Assembly (NCBI GenBank): GCA_036365455.1
Contig: JAWQUS010000017.1
Location: 2,418,001 to 2,482,000 of the forward strand
DNA from: Macrosoma leucophasiata
Lineage: Eukaryota > Arthropoda > Insecta > Lepidoptera > Hedylidae
DNA: 64,000 nucleotides
Direction: 5' to 3'
In this document: piece after piece, positions 51,570 to 62,160 of the stretch
How the letters are laid out: each line of letters begins with the position of its first letter
Position numbering within the stretch: position 1 is the first letter of the stretch
Notes under the pieces: model-generated
Seen by the model: only the letters and a program-made list of their open reading frames with translations
Told to the model about the DNA's origin: nothing
Database searches by the model: none
Position numbers and translations under genes: made by a program

Positions 51570-51622
51570 AATGTAAACTTTATACTTGTTTGCTACTTCA
51601 TGGCATAAAAAACGAGTTATTG

Positions 51623-51625
<3 letters not shown>

Positions 51626-51673
<48 letters not shown>
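51626..51673. repeat. (TA)n microsatellite
   Basis: About 24 uninterrupted dinucleotides. Confidence 0.95.
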
Positions 51674-51676
<3 letters not shown>

Positions 51677-51903
51677 TAATACTAACATAGCGTACCTATA
51701 CAAAGTACATAAACTTGAACATTATTTGCATGCCAAAGGACTCATAAAGCATGTACGCTAAACGAATGTTATGCAAAACCAAATACAGTCATATCTATTT
51801 TGGGACATCATTTCTAAAGATCTCATGACATGTATTATAGGTGTATTCATTTGTCAAGTGTAATTTTTGTACGAGTATGAACTTACTCGTTGTATCATGA
51901 TTC

Positions 51904-52158
51904 GTTTTTTTTATGTTGTTTTCGATGTTAAGTGATGACTGCAGCCTATAGATACTTACACGACCAAGGTCAAAATGCAGATGCGTTACCACTCCTGAGG
52001 CCTAAGGTGTTATGCCTCTGTGCCGAAAACTACAGGGCCGTACATTACCACCTGACCGGAACACGATAGTGCTGAACACTACCATTTAGCCGCAAGTAAA
52101 TTAGGTAACGCGGTGGTGCCTACGCCCGCGAGCTCCGTCACTGGAGCTCTACCACCAG
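51904..52158 (-). mobile_element. SINE-A copy
   Basis: Poly(T) at the left, 'ggagctctaccaccagt' at the right. A ~30 bp deletion removes the 'catgcagttcac' segment. Confidence 0.8.
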
Positions 52159-52212
52159 TAAATCGTATTTATAGACATGTGATTATACACGGGGAGTACA
52201 TTTAAACTTCTC

Positions 52213-52490
52213 ATTTTTTATGTGACGAAGGTGGCACGCAAACAAGCATGCAGTTCACGTGGATGCTAAGTGATGACTGCAGCCTATAGACATCTACACA
52301 AGAACCAGAGGTCAAAATGCAGATGCGTTGCCACACCAGAGACCTAAGTTGTTTTGTCTCTGGGATAGATATTACGGGGCCATACATTACCATCTAACCA
52401 GAACACGATAGTGTTATAATACATTGCCATTCGGCGGCAGATAGATTAGTTAATGCAGTAGGTAGAGCCTACGCCTTCCACCTCCAACAC
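52213..52490 (-). mobile_element. SINE-A' copy
   Basis: 'ttttttatgtgacgaaggtgg' to 'caacactgga', variant middle 'gatagatattacggggcca'. Confidence 0.75.
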
Positions 52491-52579
52491 TGGAAATTAC
52501 AAAATTTACTGGACATTAAAAATTCTAACCAATTTAAAACCCATTCTATTTAATATGGGGCAAATTTAAACTTACTTCA

Positions 52580-52880
52580 GCTTATTTTTAAAGAAAAATG
52601 GAAAGAAAAATTTGACTTCAGGCGTGACTCGAACTCGTAGTTGGTAATAGATGGCGCTGCTGCTACCATAAAGCAATGCAATAGATGTGAAGGAAAGATT
52701 TGACAAATCGGGCAGGGCTTCAGTAGCTCAATTGGAAAAGCGGCTGGACTAGATTCCCAGTAGGTAGCGAGTTCGAGTCTCGTCTGAAGTCAAATTTTTC
52801 TTTCCATTTTTCTTTAAAAATAAAAATATATTTCACAAGCATGTGTTAATGCTAAATAATATAAAAACAATTACTTCAGC
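52580..52880 (+). mobile_element. SINE-D composite
   Basis: The same inverted composite as at 13.4 kb. The tRNA-like head 52725-52796 has 'agtagctcaattggaaaagcgg' and 'gagttcgagtctc' (B box), then the tail 'gaagtcaaatttttctttcc' to 'cacaagcatgtgttaatgc'. Confidence 0.65.
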
Positions 52881-53064
52881 TTGTCGTGGTGTGAATTTTA
52901 TAGTAAAAAAAAAAACAAAGCCAAAATAGAGCAAAATAATAATGGTAATAGGCACCTAAATACATTAATCACTAAGTAATTTTAGGAATAGTCACATGTT
53001 CCGTTTTGCAACTTTAACCGATTTCCTTTACCTTGTCCAAAAGAATTGCGATTCCTCTAAGGGC

Positions 53065-53194
53065 GAGATTCACAGACCGCACTACGACTTTACTTTCAAG
53101 CAAAGTAAGCTTCGAACTGTCAAATCCCATACTGTACTGACAGTTCAAAGCATACTTTGCTCAAAGTATAGTCGTAGTGCGGTCTGTGAATCTC
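53065..53194. mobile_element. Palindromic MITE-W, 24-bp perfect TIR
   Basis: GAGATTCACAGACCGCACTA + CGAC and its exact complement at 53171-53194. The interior also pairs (GAACTGTCA/TGACAGTTC). 130 bp, no coding. A diverged partial copy is at 62263-62393. Confidence 0.85.
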
Positions 53195-53531
53195 ACCATA
53201 AGCCTTGTCCTGATAGAACAAATTGGACCTGACAACACTACTTCTTAACCACCCACACCACTACGTCAATTACATCGATACTATCTACAAATACTATCGA
53301 CTGTTATTAGAACCGACAAACGTATAAGTTTTAGAAATAAGGACAAATACTAACTGCAGAACAGGTTTGCTAGCAAACAGTTAGTGCTAACATTTGTAAC
53401 TGTGTTTAGTTAACGAGCAGTTAACGCTGTCATAAATTGTTAGTTAGACTAAATTATACACAATGTTCAAAGACAACGTTCGAAATTAGGAGTGTTCAAG
53501 ATTGAAACTATTGGAATTGGAAGTCATTATT
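53195..53531. other. No gene seen
   Basis: No repeat or coding signature recognised. Confidence 0.4.
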
Positions 53532-53952
53532 TCTTTTTTGGCGGGAACCTTTAAAGAGGCGTATGGTGCTCTTATTTTATTTCATTTTCTTGGTGTATTT
53601 TTAAGTTAAATTGAATAAAGTTGGTGGCATTTTGTTTGATATAGGTTTATTACAGTGCCCGTGTATAGTGAAATAGAATAACAGTGCGAAAACACGACCT
53701 TTCAGGTTGCCTCCAAAACTTCATTGTAAATGTTCTGGTAAAGTAGCAATCGCTTTACTCGAATAACTTGATTGTAACTCACTTGACTGACATATTATAC
53801 TTGATAACTTATATACTTGATACTTACATATTATACTTGATGACTATATATTATACTAACTTTTACGCTGCTTAAATAAATATGAAATATCGTTCGAATA
53901 TAATTTTACTTGACACTGGCAATATGCGTAATAGCGATGCCAAAAAAAAAAA
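53532..53952 (+). mobile_element. Repeat-G copy, uninterrupted
   Basis: 'ttggcgggaacctttaaagagg' to 'tgcgtaatagcgatgcc' + A12. Contains an expanded, tandem-like 'atattatacttgat' region at 53790-53865. It is the empty-site reference for the insertion at 2270. Confidence 0.8.
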
Positions 53953-54122
53953 AGTCATTATTTGTCATGATGACATACCTACAAGTGGTCAGCGAATGGG
54001 TCTGTTTAGACAAAATGACATCTTACGAAACTTTGTAAGCCAATCAGCGTAAAATAATAAACGTCTTACCGACTTAATTATGCACATTTCACCTAGAACA
54101 CACTTACTGTCACTACTGTCAT

Positions 54123-54241
54123 CTTAATAACCATCACAAAGACATAACAACTAAGGTCTCAGGGGTGGCAACGCATCTGCATTTTGACCTCTGGTCTTTG
54201 TGTAAGTGAACTGTCGCCTTCATTACACTAGCAAAAAAAAA
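54123..54241 (+). mobile_element. SINE-A' fragment
   Basis: 'aataaccatcacaaagacataac' to 'cattacactagcaaaaaaaa', internal deletion. Confidence 0.65.
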
Positions 54242-54707
54242 CCAAATCGCATTGTTGATCTCAGGGTACCAACGGTCTCTTTTTAATGTATGCTTCATAT
54301 CTCATTTTCTCTTCCATGTTAAATTTTATGTTTTAGTGTAGGTATCTATCGCTTTTTCTTTTCGTCGAATTTCAAATCACAATGACGATAAAGAAGTCAA
54401 AAACATAAATTCACTTCAAAACTCTGAAAACGAAACATGATTATAGAATAAGACGTTTCCAGACTACAAATTCCCTGTAAACCTACCTTAATAACGTTTT
54501 TAATTAAAAATAACAAGACTTTTTGCTATCCGCTTTCTTTAGAACATCTAAGAAAGTTTCAGCGCTATATGAGATGGGTGGGCGGAGCCGGGAGGTCGTC
54601 GACCTCCATTGTCCCACTGCGTGGTTAGGGACACGTCACACGGCACACGAATCGTTACGTAACATTTGTAACATTGAAGTTTGCTTTGGCTGTATGAAAA
54701 CAAAGGT
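54242..54707. other. No gene seen
   Basis: Frames on both strands near 54.55-54.75 kb run into SINE-A and show no domain. Confidence 0.4.
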
Positions 54708-54993
54708 TTTTTTTTTATGTAATAAAAGTGGCAAACAAGCATGCAGTTCACATTGATGTTAAGTGATGACTGCAGCCTATAGACAACCACACAATGACCA
54801 GAGGTCAAAATGCAGATGCGCTGCCACTCTTGAGACATTAGGTGTTATGCCTCTGTGCCGGTAATTACAGGGCCGTACATTACCACCTGACCGGAACACG
54901 ATAGTGCTGAACACTACCATTTAGCGGCAAGTATATTAGGTAATGCGGTGGTGCCTACGCCCGCGAGCTCCGTCACTGGAGCTCTACCACCAG
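54708..54993 (-). mobile_element. SINE-A copy, full length
   Basis: Poly(T) at the left, intact head (ggagctctaccaccag) at the right. Confidence 0.85.
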
Positions 54994-55111
54994 TAAAATA
55001 TATCTCTTCTTCTATATCTCTCAATAATACATGAACTTCTAAATGAACGTCTATGAAATACCTAGTATGAATGTATCTTGTGGTACTTAGTTGAATACGT
55101 ATCTGTATACC

Positions 55112-55225
55112 TACTGGTCGTAGAGCCGCATGGTAGAGTTCGAGGATGTAGACCTTTGAGGCATTGCATTTTTTTGCGATGGTGCCTACGCCCGCGAGCT
55201 CCGTTATTGGAGCTCTACCACCAGT
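55112..55225. mobile_element. Two SINE-A head fragments, inverted
   Basis: Plus-strand head remnant 55112-55175 ('actggtcgtagagccgc') meets minus-strand head 55178-55225 ('gcgagctccgttattggagc' + 'tctaccaccag'). Confidence 0.55.
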
Positions 55226-55226
55226 T

Positions 55227-55559
55227 TAATTTTTGAAGAACCTCATACTGTAGCACCGAGGGAACACCTCAGAGGGAAGTTCGTTCCACAATTTACACAT
55301 TCTGGGCAGAAACGAATTTGAAAATCATAACGTTGAACACTGCCAAGTGTCTAGTCGATCTGATCTACCTATACCTACCTATGCTATTAAACAAAAATAC
55401 CCTTAAAATACGCTTACATACACAGCACTATTCAGTATGTACTGAATATAATATTGCAGACCTATAGTGTATTTGGAGGTAAATCACCTCAGCCTCTGGA
55501 GTGGCAATGCATCTGTGCAATCTGCATTTTAAAATCTGCAGTCGAGTGGTGAATTGCAT
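55227..55559. other. No gene seen
   Basis: 55229-55320 ('agcaccgagggaacacctc', 'cacattctgggcagaaacg') resembles the Jockey C-terminal coding region at 11.4 kb in inverse orientation. A SINE-B tail scrap lies near 55406-55430. Nothing else. Confidence 0.45.
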
Positions 55560-55643
55560 AATTGTAAGCTCCAGGCCTCCCCCAAAAAGGAGAGAGACTC
55601 GTGCCCAGCAGTGGGACATTTCAAGGGTTGCCATATTTATTAT
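55560..55643 (+). mobile_element. Repeat-E 3' end
   Basis: 'gtaagctccaggcctccc' to 'cccagcagtgggacatttcaag' + 'ggttgcca'. Confidence 0.75.
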
Positions 55644-55644
55644 T

Positions 55645-56110
55645 AGCTGTTGTCAGCGGCTCCGCCCGCAATACCTAATATACTTGCCGCTAAATGGTAA
55701 TGTTCAGCACTATCGTGTTCCGGTCAGGTGGTAATGTAAGGCCCTGTAATTTCCGGCACAGAGGCATAACACCTTAGGCCTTAGGAGTGGTAATTGTGTC
55801 TCTCTGGTCATTGTGTGGGTGTCTATAGGCTGCAGTCATCACTTAACATCAATGTGAACTGTATGCTTGTTTGCCACATTTAAAACATAAAAAAAAAAAT
55901 GTCGGTCGCTTTTCGCGTAACCTGTGGAAACTCATCAAACCATCCCATGGCATCCCACAGGAACATTTTTTCGGGATAAAAGTCCTATAATCTAAGTTCC
56001 TACCTGTATAACAAATTTCATCAAAATCCGTTCTGTAGTTTTGGCGTGATTGACGGACAAACATCCAAACATCCAAAAAAGAAACTTCCACATAGGTACA
56101 TAATATTAGT
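55645..56110 (+). mobile_element. RTE-type piece interrupted by SINE-A
   Basis: 'ttagctgttgtcagcggctcc' (left) continues after the SINE as 'gtcgcttttcgcgtaacc' and 'ccatggcatcccacaggaac' to 'aatccgttctgtagttttgg'. Ends near 'cataatattagtgtgatag'. Confidence 0.7.
55670..55899 (+). mobile_element. SINE-A copy, 5'-truncated
   Basis: 'aatacctaatatacttgccgc' to 'aaaacataaaaaaaaaaa'. Confidence 0.8.
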
Positions 56111-56219
56111 GTGATAGTGTGATTAGTGTTATTGTTAACTACTTGCATCACTACTTACAAGCTTGTTTACTACCTTTATTACACTAAAACTGTAACATCA
56201 TGGCAAAATACTCTCGCAA

Positions 56220-56278
56220 TCAAACGCATGCATTTATCTCTGCCTATTCCTTCGATAAATACTGGCGTGAAGTTACGT
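56220..56278 (+). mobile_element. SINE-C 3' fragment
   Basis: 'acgcatgcatttatctctgcc' to 'actggcgtgaagttacg'. Confidence 0.7.
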
Positions 56279-56439
56279 TGAGATATTATTAACTACTTGA
56301 AACACTACGCAGCTTGTTTACTTCTTAAATAACCAAAAAAAAACTGTAACACCGTAATACAGAAGTTACCAGCAAATCCGTGTCGAATACGCCTCAAGAT
56401 TGAGTTCAATGGCGTGAAAATTACCATTACCAAAACATT

Positions 56440-56680
56440 TTTTTTTCAATTTTGTCTGTCTGTCTATCTGTTTGTTCCCGCTAATCTCGGGAAGGGCTGG
56501 ACCGATTTAGACGGGACTTTCACTGGCAGATAGCTTATGTAATAAGGAGTAACTTAGGACGAAGTCGTGGGCGCAGCTTGCGTAAAAGTACCCTACTTTT
56601 ATACTAGCTGCGCCCACGACTTCGTCCACCGAACAATCATACATTCTCACGCGGACAAAGTCGCGGGCACGTTGTTTTTC
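56440..56680. mobile_element. RTE-type 3' ends, head to head
   Basis: 'ctaatctcgggaagggctggacc', 'ttcactggcagatagcttatg', then 'gacgaagtcgtgggcgcagc' facing 'atactagctgcgcccacgac'. The same composite as 34860-35078, so this arrangement was copied as a unit. Confidence 0.65.
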
Positions 56681-56865
56681 CTGTAAATTCAAAAAGTAAA
56701 GGAAAAATACGTATTTTCTTTGAAACTAATATTAACAGAACTAATAACTAATTAATAAACATGACCATTAAAAGCGTTGCGAAGTTCTAATATCTCTATA
56801 ACTTTATTTAGGTATTCAGGTATTCTACTGCTTTGAATCAATAAAAGAATATGTAAAGATATATT

Positions 56866-56871
56866 CTTACA

Positions 56872-56905
<34 letters not shown>

Positions 56906-57341
56906 TATATATATATATATACTATATATATACTGGATGACTTTTTTTACCGTCTTGAAAAAAATAGGGCGTGATAAGCAAATGAAATAAAAGCCTATGG
57001 CATAGATATTTATATTATTTTTTAATATTTTCTAACTTCATCTGAAATTAAAATTTCATTAAACATTTCTATTCATTATTCTATTACCTACAAAACTTGC
57101 AAAAACAGGAACGTGTCAAGTTGCCGGCGTTTGTTTGTTGAAATTCAGTGTTCTAAAATTAAAAATAGAATAATTAATAGAAATGTTTAATGAAATTTTA
57201 ATTTTAGATGAAGTTAGAAAACATAAAAAAATAATTTAAATAACTATGCCATAGGCTTTTATTTCATTTGCTTATCACGCCCTATTTTTTTCAAGACGGT
57301 AAAAAAAGTCATCCAGTATATATATATATATATAGATTGTA

Positions 57342-57350
<9 letters not shown>
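56866..57350. mobile_element. Foldback element with ~155-bp arms inside (TA)n
   Basis: Arms 56931-57086 and 57164-57319 are about 95% complementary: TACTGGATGAC at the outer end, then 'cttgaaaaaaatagggcgtg', 'aaataaaagcctatggc' and so on. The ~77-bp centre includes 'caagttgccggcgtttg'. The flanking (TA)n tracts and 'cttacagtctata'/'tatagattgtaag' also pair, extending the fold. No coding sequence. The TA flank fits Tc1/mariner but is uninformative inside (TA)n. Confidence 0.8.
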
Positions 57351-57373
<23 letters not shown>

Positions 57374-57375
57374 TA

Positions 57376-57628
57376 CATATAAATCAATTGCTGTTCGTTA
57401 GTCTCGCAAAAACTCGAGAACGGCGGGACCGATTTGGCTAATTTTGGTTTTGAATGATTTTTGCAAGTCCAGGAAAGGTTTAAAAGGTAAGAAAATATGA
57501 AGAAATTGATGGGTAATAGTAAAAATAACAATTTCATTTTACGATACAAATAATAGTCTGTATCTATCATACCTTTGTCACATTATTTCATTCTGAGGCA
57601 ATACGAAGTTAGCCGGGTCAGCTAGTAT
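57376..57628 (+). mobile_element. Helitron-like copy
   Basis: 'aatcaattgctgttcgttag' to 'gttagccgggtcagctagt', a homologue of 46107-46362. Confidence 0.65.
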
Positions 57629-57802
57629 TCAATAGAAATATAAAATGCGAAATATAGAATACAGGGTTAATTTAAATTAGCGCATCACCTTGCAGGCAAC
57701 CTCTCTGCAACGATCCGAACGACATTTGTTCTACGACTATTTTACAAATTTTGGTAAATAACACAAAAAAAAAGTTTTAAAAGTTCAATATGAAAAAACT
57801 TA

Positions 57803-58088
57803 CTTGTGGTAGAGCTCCAGTGGCGGAGCTCACTGGCGTAGGCACCACCGCATTACCTAATATACTTGCCGCGAAATGGTAGTGCTCAGCACTTTCATGT
57901 TCCGGTCAGGTGGTAATGTACAACCCTGTAATTTCCAACACAGAGGTATAACACCTTAGGCCTCAGTGGCAACGCGTCTGCATTTTGACCTCTGGTCATT
58001 GTGTCGGTGTCTATAGGCTATAGTCATCACTTAACATCAATGTGAACTGCATGCACGTTTGGCACTTCCATTACATAAAAAAAAAAAA
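57803..58088 (+). mobile_element. SINE-A copy, full length
   Basis: Head 'acttgtggtagagctccagtgg', tail 'cattacataaaaaaaaaaaa'. It interrupts or truncates the start of the following Helitron-like copy. Confidence 0.85.
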
Positions 58089-58104
58089 CGTTAATTTTCA
58101 TATT

Positions 58105-58405
58105 CAGGAGGTCTGAGAATCGGCCAACATCTATTTTTCATAACATTTTTGGACATTTTTTTTTAATTTTATAGGGCGATACGAAGTTTGCCGGGACAGC
58201 TAGTCTTATATATAAAATTCTCGTGTCACAATGTTTGTCTTCGTACTCCTCCGAAACGGCTTTACCGATTTTAACTAAATTTTGCATGCATATTCAGTAG
58301 GTCTGAGAATCTAACTATAACTAAAAGGCTAACATGTATTTTTCATAACATTTTTAAACATTTTTTTTTTCTAGGGCGATACGAAGTTTGCCGGGACAGC
58401 TAGTA
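58105..58405 (+). mobile_element. Two tandem Helitron-like ends
   Basis: 58105-58204 and 58205-58405 both end 'gcgatacgaagtttgccggg' + 'acagctagt'. The second also keeps the 5' part 'tataaaattctcgtgtcac' and 'cctccgaaacggctttaccg'. Tandem head-to-tail copies with the same CTAGT end are typical of Helitrons. Confidence 0.65.
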
Positions 58406-58793
58406 TCTTATAAAACCATATCGATCATAAAATTCGTGTTGGCAACATTATTTTTGGTCTTTTTTTGTCGATATCATAAAAATAGCTCTCCCTTTAGCTT
58501 TCCCCGCACGAACAAATACTTAAAACGCTTTGAAAGATCGCCCGTGGGACGTTTTACGCAGCCTACGTGGCGTCAACACGTCTTATTTATGATCTTATAC
58601 TGAAATATATATTTCACACAAGGTTAGGCTGTTCTTTTATTATGTTTTCATATTATATGTACAACAGTCTCATATTTGGCGAAAACACATGTATTTGTTA
58701 ACGCTTTGAATCGATTTCACGTAGGTTTACTGTCTATGATGATACGATATTTACTCAGCTTTGAAAATAAAAACAATAAAATAAATAACTAAA
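58406..58793. other. No gene seen
   Basis: No repeat recognised. The 71-codon frame at 58388-58603 has no domain. Confidence 0.4.
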
Positions 58794-58993
58794 ATACGCT
58801 TACACTAACAGCCCCACAGTAGGTATAAACCTGTGTCGTGGGTGCCGTTGTACACATACAACACATACACAAACACCCAGACCCGAAAAAAATATCTGTA
58901 GGCCATACAAATATTTGTCCCGGTGCGGGGATCGAACGCGCGACCCTTCGAATCAAACCGTCATTTCACACCGCTGGACTAACCGGGTCGTCA
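58794..58993 (-). mobile_element. SINE-B copy, full length
   Basis: Tail 'aaaatacgcttacactaac' to 'ccgctggactaaccgggtcg'; inverse B box GGGGATCGAACGC. Confidence 0.85.
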
Positions 58994-59009
58994 ATGTCGG
59001 TATATATGC

Positions 59010-59242
59010 AAATACCCTAGATTCGCCGGTTACGTTTTAGCCCATGTAACAGGTGGCGAGCCTGTTGACATCTCTGGACATAATACCAAACGCCGAGGTA
59101 CTGGGAACTTTCAGAAAATGGAAAAAACCCAATAGAACCAGCGATAAAGGATTTTATACCTTTATCTCTGATAACCCCCGACCCGGGTATCAGGACTCCA
59201 GCATAGTAGTAGTGGCCTGCTACCACTGGGCTACTGAGGCAG
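59010..59242 (-). mobile_element. SINE-C copy, 3'-truncated
   Basis: 'ttcgccggttacgttttagcc' to 'ccactgggctactgaggcag'. Confidence 0.8.
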
Positions 59243-59244
59243 TT

Positions 59245-59757
59245 GTTTATATAGTGTACTACGTGAGTATATAATATGCCTAAAAATATTTTACCCTACC
59301 TTCCTAGTTATAGTCCGCTATTATGAGAGCTCCATTAAGCTCTGACCACTACGCGTTCGTTTTATTTCAAACTAGGGTTGCCACCGTATAATGTGATTTA
59401 AAAAAAAGTCTATGTTTTATTTTGTTATTGATACCATGTTGATACTAAATTTTATTGTATTAGGTAATACTATTTCTTTCAATTAAGAATATCATTTCTG
59501 AAACAATCTACATAATAATATATTACGAAACTAGCTTTGCCCACGACTTCATCCGCGTAGATACTGAACAACAACTAAAAAAATGTTGTAAACGTTTAGT
59601 AATAAAAAGCATAGAATGAGATTTAAAGCATACCTTTAACTCAATTTGTTTTTAAAACAAATACATATTTTAAGTTAATGGTGTTACATTCATTACAAAA
59701 CAAGCAATCATAATTGCCTAACTATAATTAATCACATGTTTCCCATTAATATTCTAT
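59245..59757. other. No gene seen
   Basis: A short RTE-type scrap at 59529-59570 ('actagctttgcccacgac' + 'ttcatccgcg'). Otherwise unassigned AT-rich DNA. Confidence 0.4.
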
Positions 59758-60350
59758 ATTTTCGCTAGCCAAAGCATTTGCGAACCCTGAGTATGAAATA
59801 TTATTATCTTTTTTATTCCCCGAATAAAACCACCACGGTACTCACCTGCGGTTTTAGTATCGTGCGGTTCCACGTTGTAGAGCACCCTTATATACGCAAG
59901 GCTGCATTCACACTCGGGCTATATGGGCAAGGTTTACATGCATGAGAAAATACAATTAATATGCTGAGCAAAACTGGGTGTAATTTACATGTATCTTATA
60001 TATGAAACTGTTACATGAAACTAACGTGGCTACTTAGACTAGACCTACGTGGTAGGTACATGCTATTGACATGTAAGTATGACATCATACAACATACATG
60101 AAATAAAACAATACCAGACATAAGTGTAAAATACACTGATGTCAGGTATTTAGATAGATTTATGTTAGCTTGGCAGGGTGACATATTAATTATTTAATAT
60201 AAATGTTACTTTCTAATATTGTTTTTGACATCTAAATATAAAAGTGAAACTCTTTTCACGGGCACAAAAATTAAAACTAAAAATGCCCGTCAAAATGTCC
60301 CGTCTAACTAGATACCTAACGTTAACCATATGTGCCGTTATTATTCCGTA
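59758..60350 (-). promoter_or_regulatory. Tandem module 1
   Basis: First of three diverged direct repeats. The conserved core 59827-59915 on the minus strand has TATATAAG (59894 to 59887), then ~40 nt, then AAAACCGCAG|GTGAGTACCG (donor-like junction at 59846/59845; CAGGTG E-box; AACCGCA fits a RUNX site). The core forms an imperfect stem CACGGTACT/AGTATCGTG. Further blocks: 'aaagcatttgcgaaccctga' (59771) and 'acttagactagacctacgtg' (about 60032). No coding frame. Confidence 0.4.
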
Positions 60351-61075
60351 TTTTAAAATCCAATTGAAAAGCATTTGCGAACCCTGAACAGAGCACTATA
60401 ATATTTCATACTCTGAGTGAAACCACTACGGCACTCGCCCGCGGTTTCAATACCGTGCGGTTCCTCGTTTTAAAGCCCCTTTATTTATATAATATACGTT
60501 GCTGCTCCATTCACACTCGGACTATACAAGTATAGGCAAGGTTTATACGCATGTTAAAATAGGATTAATTTGCTGCACAAAGCTTTTTAATGAAACTGTT
60601 ACGTAAAACTAACATGGCAACTTAGACTAGACCTACGTGGTAGGCTGGTAGGTACGTGCTATTGTCATGTAAGTACATCAGCAATCTAATTATTATAGGG
60701 TAGGTTAATGTAAGATTGGCAGTGTATAACAAATATACCCATTATTATATTATTTTCTCATTTTGTTTTCGTAATCTAAATTTAACAGTAAATCTTTTTT
60801 ATAAAAACATACAAAAGTCATAACAATAAATGCTTATCAAAATGGCCCGACTAAAGCCCTATTCAGACCTGAGCGTTATTCGCTACCGTCACGGCGAGCG
60901 GAATTACCGAGCGGGTTTCGTTCGGGTATTTAGTGTGAAGTGCCGAGAACTTCATATACCGCATCACCACGCCGTATCTGCTACCGTAGGCGGTAGCGTA
61001 TAATGCTCAGGCCTGAATAAACCTTAACGCTAACTCCATAAGTGTCGTTATCATTCTATACCTATATATAAATCG
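60351..61075 (-). promoter_or_regulatory. Tandem module 2 (with MITE)
   Basis: Repeats module 1 with a 597-bp offset: 'aaagcatttgcgaaccctga' at 60368, core 60425-60520, 'acttagactagacctacgtg' at about 60621. Its donor-like site is changed (GGGCGAGTGCC), so any splice function is lost here, while the RUNX-like AAACCGC remains. A ~160-bp MITE sits in its right part. Confidence 0.4.
60861..61018. mobile_element. MITE with 28-bp inverted repeats
   Basis: ATTCAGACCTGAGCGTTATT (+8) and its near-complement ending at 61018 differ at about 4 of 28 positions. GC-rich interior ('cacggcgagcgg'). Absent from module 1, so inserted after the tandem duplication. Confidence 0.75.
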
Positions 61076-61315
61076 AAGTACATGTGCGAAGCCTGAAAAT
61101 GTACTAAAATATTTTATAGCCAGTTGCCATTGCCAGCCATTGAGTGCAACCACCACGGTGCTCACCTGCGGTTTCAGTACCGTGCGATTCCTCGTTGTAG
61201 AGCACCCTTATATAATTTATATACGCAAGGCTGCATTCACACTCGAGCTATACAAGCAAGGTTTACACGCTTGAGAAAATACGTTTCATTTGTTGGAGAA
61301 AGCTAGACGTCCAAT
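61076..61315 (-). promoter_or_regulatory. Tandem module 3 (partial)
   Basis: 'atgtgcgaagcctga' at 61083 and core 61149-61245 with TATATAAG and, further upstream on the minus strand, a second TATATAA. The donor-like junction AAACCGCAG|GTGAGCACCG is retained, and the stem CACGGTGCT/AGTACCGTG has one mismatch. Homology fades after about 61315. Confidence 0.4.
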
Positions 61316-62160
61316 TTGTATATTTATCAGTAGGTTTATCAGATAATTACATTTCAGGACAAGGCACTACAAGTGGCAATAGTTGAAGGCAGTTTTTCAT
61401 GTAGTTATCAAAATTAACAAGTTTTTATGGGTTAATTTTAATAGTGGTGACTGGGACCGGGACTGACTGGTATAGTAAATGAGCTAATTTAGGCTATAGG
61501 GATATTTAGACATAGGCATGGTTAGGCCTGAAGTGCCCGAGTGACACCTTTATCTGGAATAATGAAATATTCGAAAAAAATACCGTAGATGTGTTTTTGT
61601 TGTGTGACCTACTGTTGTTTTTCCAAGTTGTTGCAAGTCACTTTATAAAGGCTCCTGTGACGTCGGCCAAACGTACCTACCTTCTCTATTTTCGAAAGTA
61701 TGCCACAGTAAAACTCCGAGAAAATATGAGTATTTATAGTAACCTACTAAGTTTTATAGATGCTATAAAATATAAAGATAAAAAAAATTACACACTTACC
61801 ATTCGACGTAGACAATACCAAAATATAGATATCTATATAGATGTCTATAGGCATAAATACAATAGACTACGCGCTATACCTTTAGCGGTTTTGTCGCCGT
61901 TCACAACGCGGTGTCACGGCCCTTTTGTTCTAAAATGTATAAAGGAATGTTTTGTTATTTCTGCTTTTAGGATCCTCGCACTTGTCGTTATCAGACTTTG
62001 TACCTATTTATACCCATTTATATTTCGTACGTTTCATCTATACTTAATATTATACATTTGTGTGTTTGTATGTACATATGTTTGTAATGTTTTCTCGCAA
62101 AAACTACTCGACCGATTTCAAAAAAAATATTTATGTTAGAAACTTAGATTGGTTTTAACG
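61316..62160. other. No gene seen; long frame judged non-coding
   Basis: A 182-codon frame (61591-62139) is the longest in the window but has no recognised domain and is biased to AT-rich codons. Its last 60 nt are repeat sequence ('aaactactcgaccgatttc', RTE-like). I do not call it a gene. Confidence 0.45.

Larger units (their letters stand above)
51100..51610 (+). mobile_element. SINE-A' copy split by two insertions
   Basis: Pieces 51100-51201, 51394-51440 and 51570-51610 join into one SINE-A' 3' portion ('gtgtttagcactttcgtgttcc' ... 'tttatacttgtttgctac' + 'ttcatggcataaaaaa'). A hAT-type MITE and a Repeat-E copy interrupt it, each with its own TSD. Confidence 0.85.

Noticed and set aside
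53532..53952. Repeat-G as a solo LTR
   Set aside because: The units do not start TG and end CA with a short TSD, and all three copies run into A-rich tracts as retro 3' ends do.
61591..62139. 182-codon open frame, the longest in the window
   Set aside because: No domain, AT-driven composition, and its end lies in RTE-like repeat sequence. No splice or start context supports a gene.
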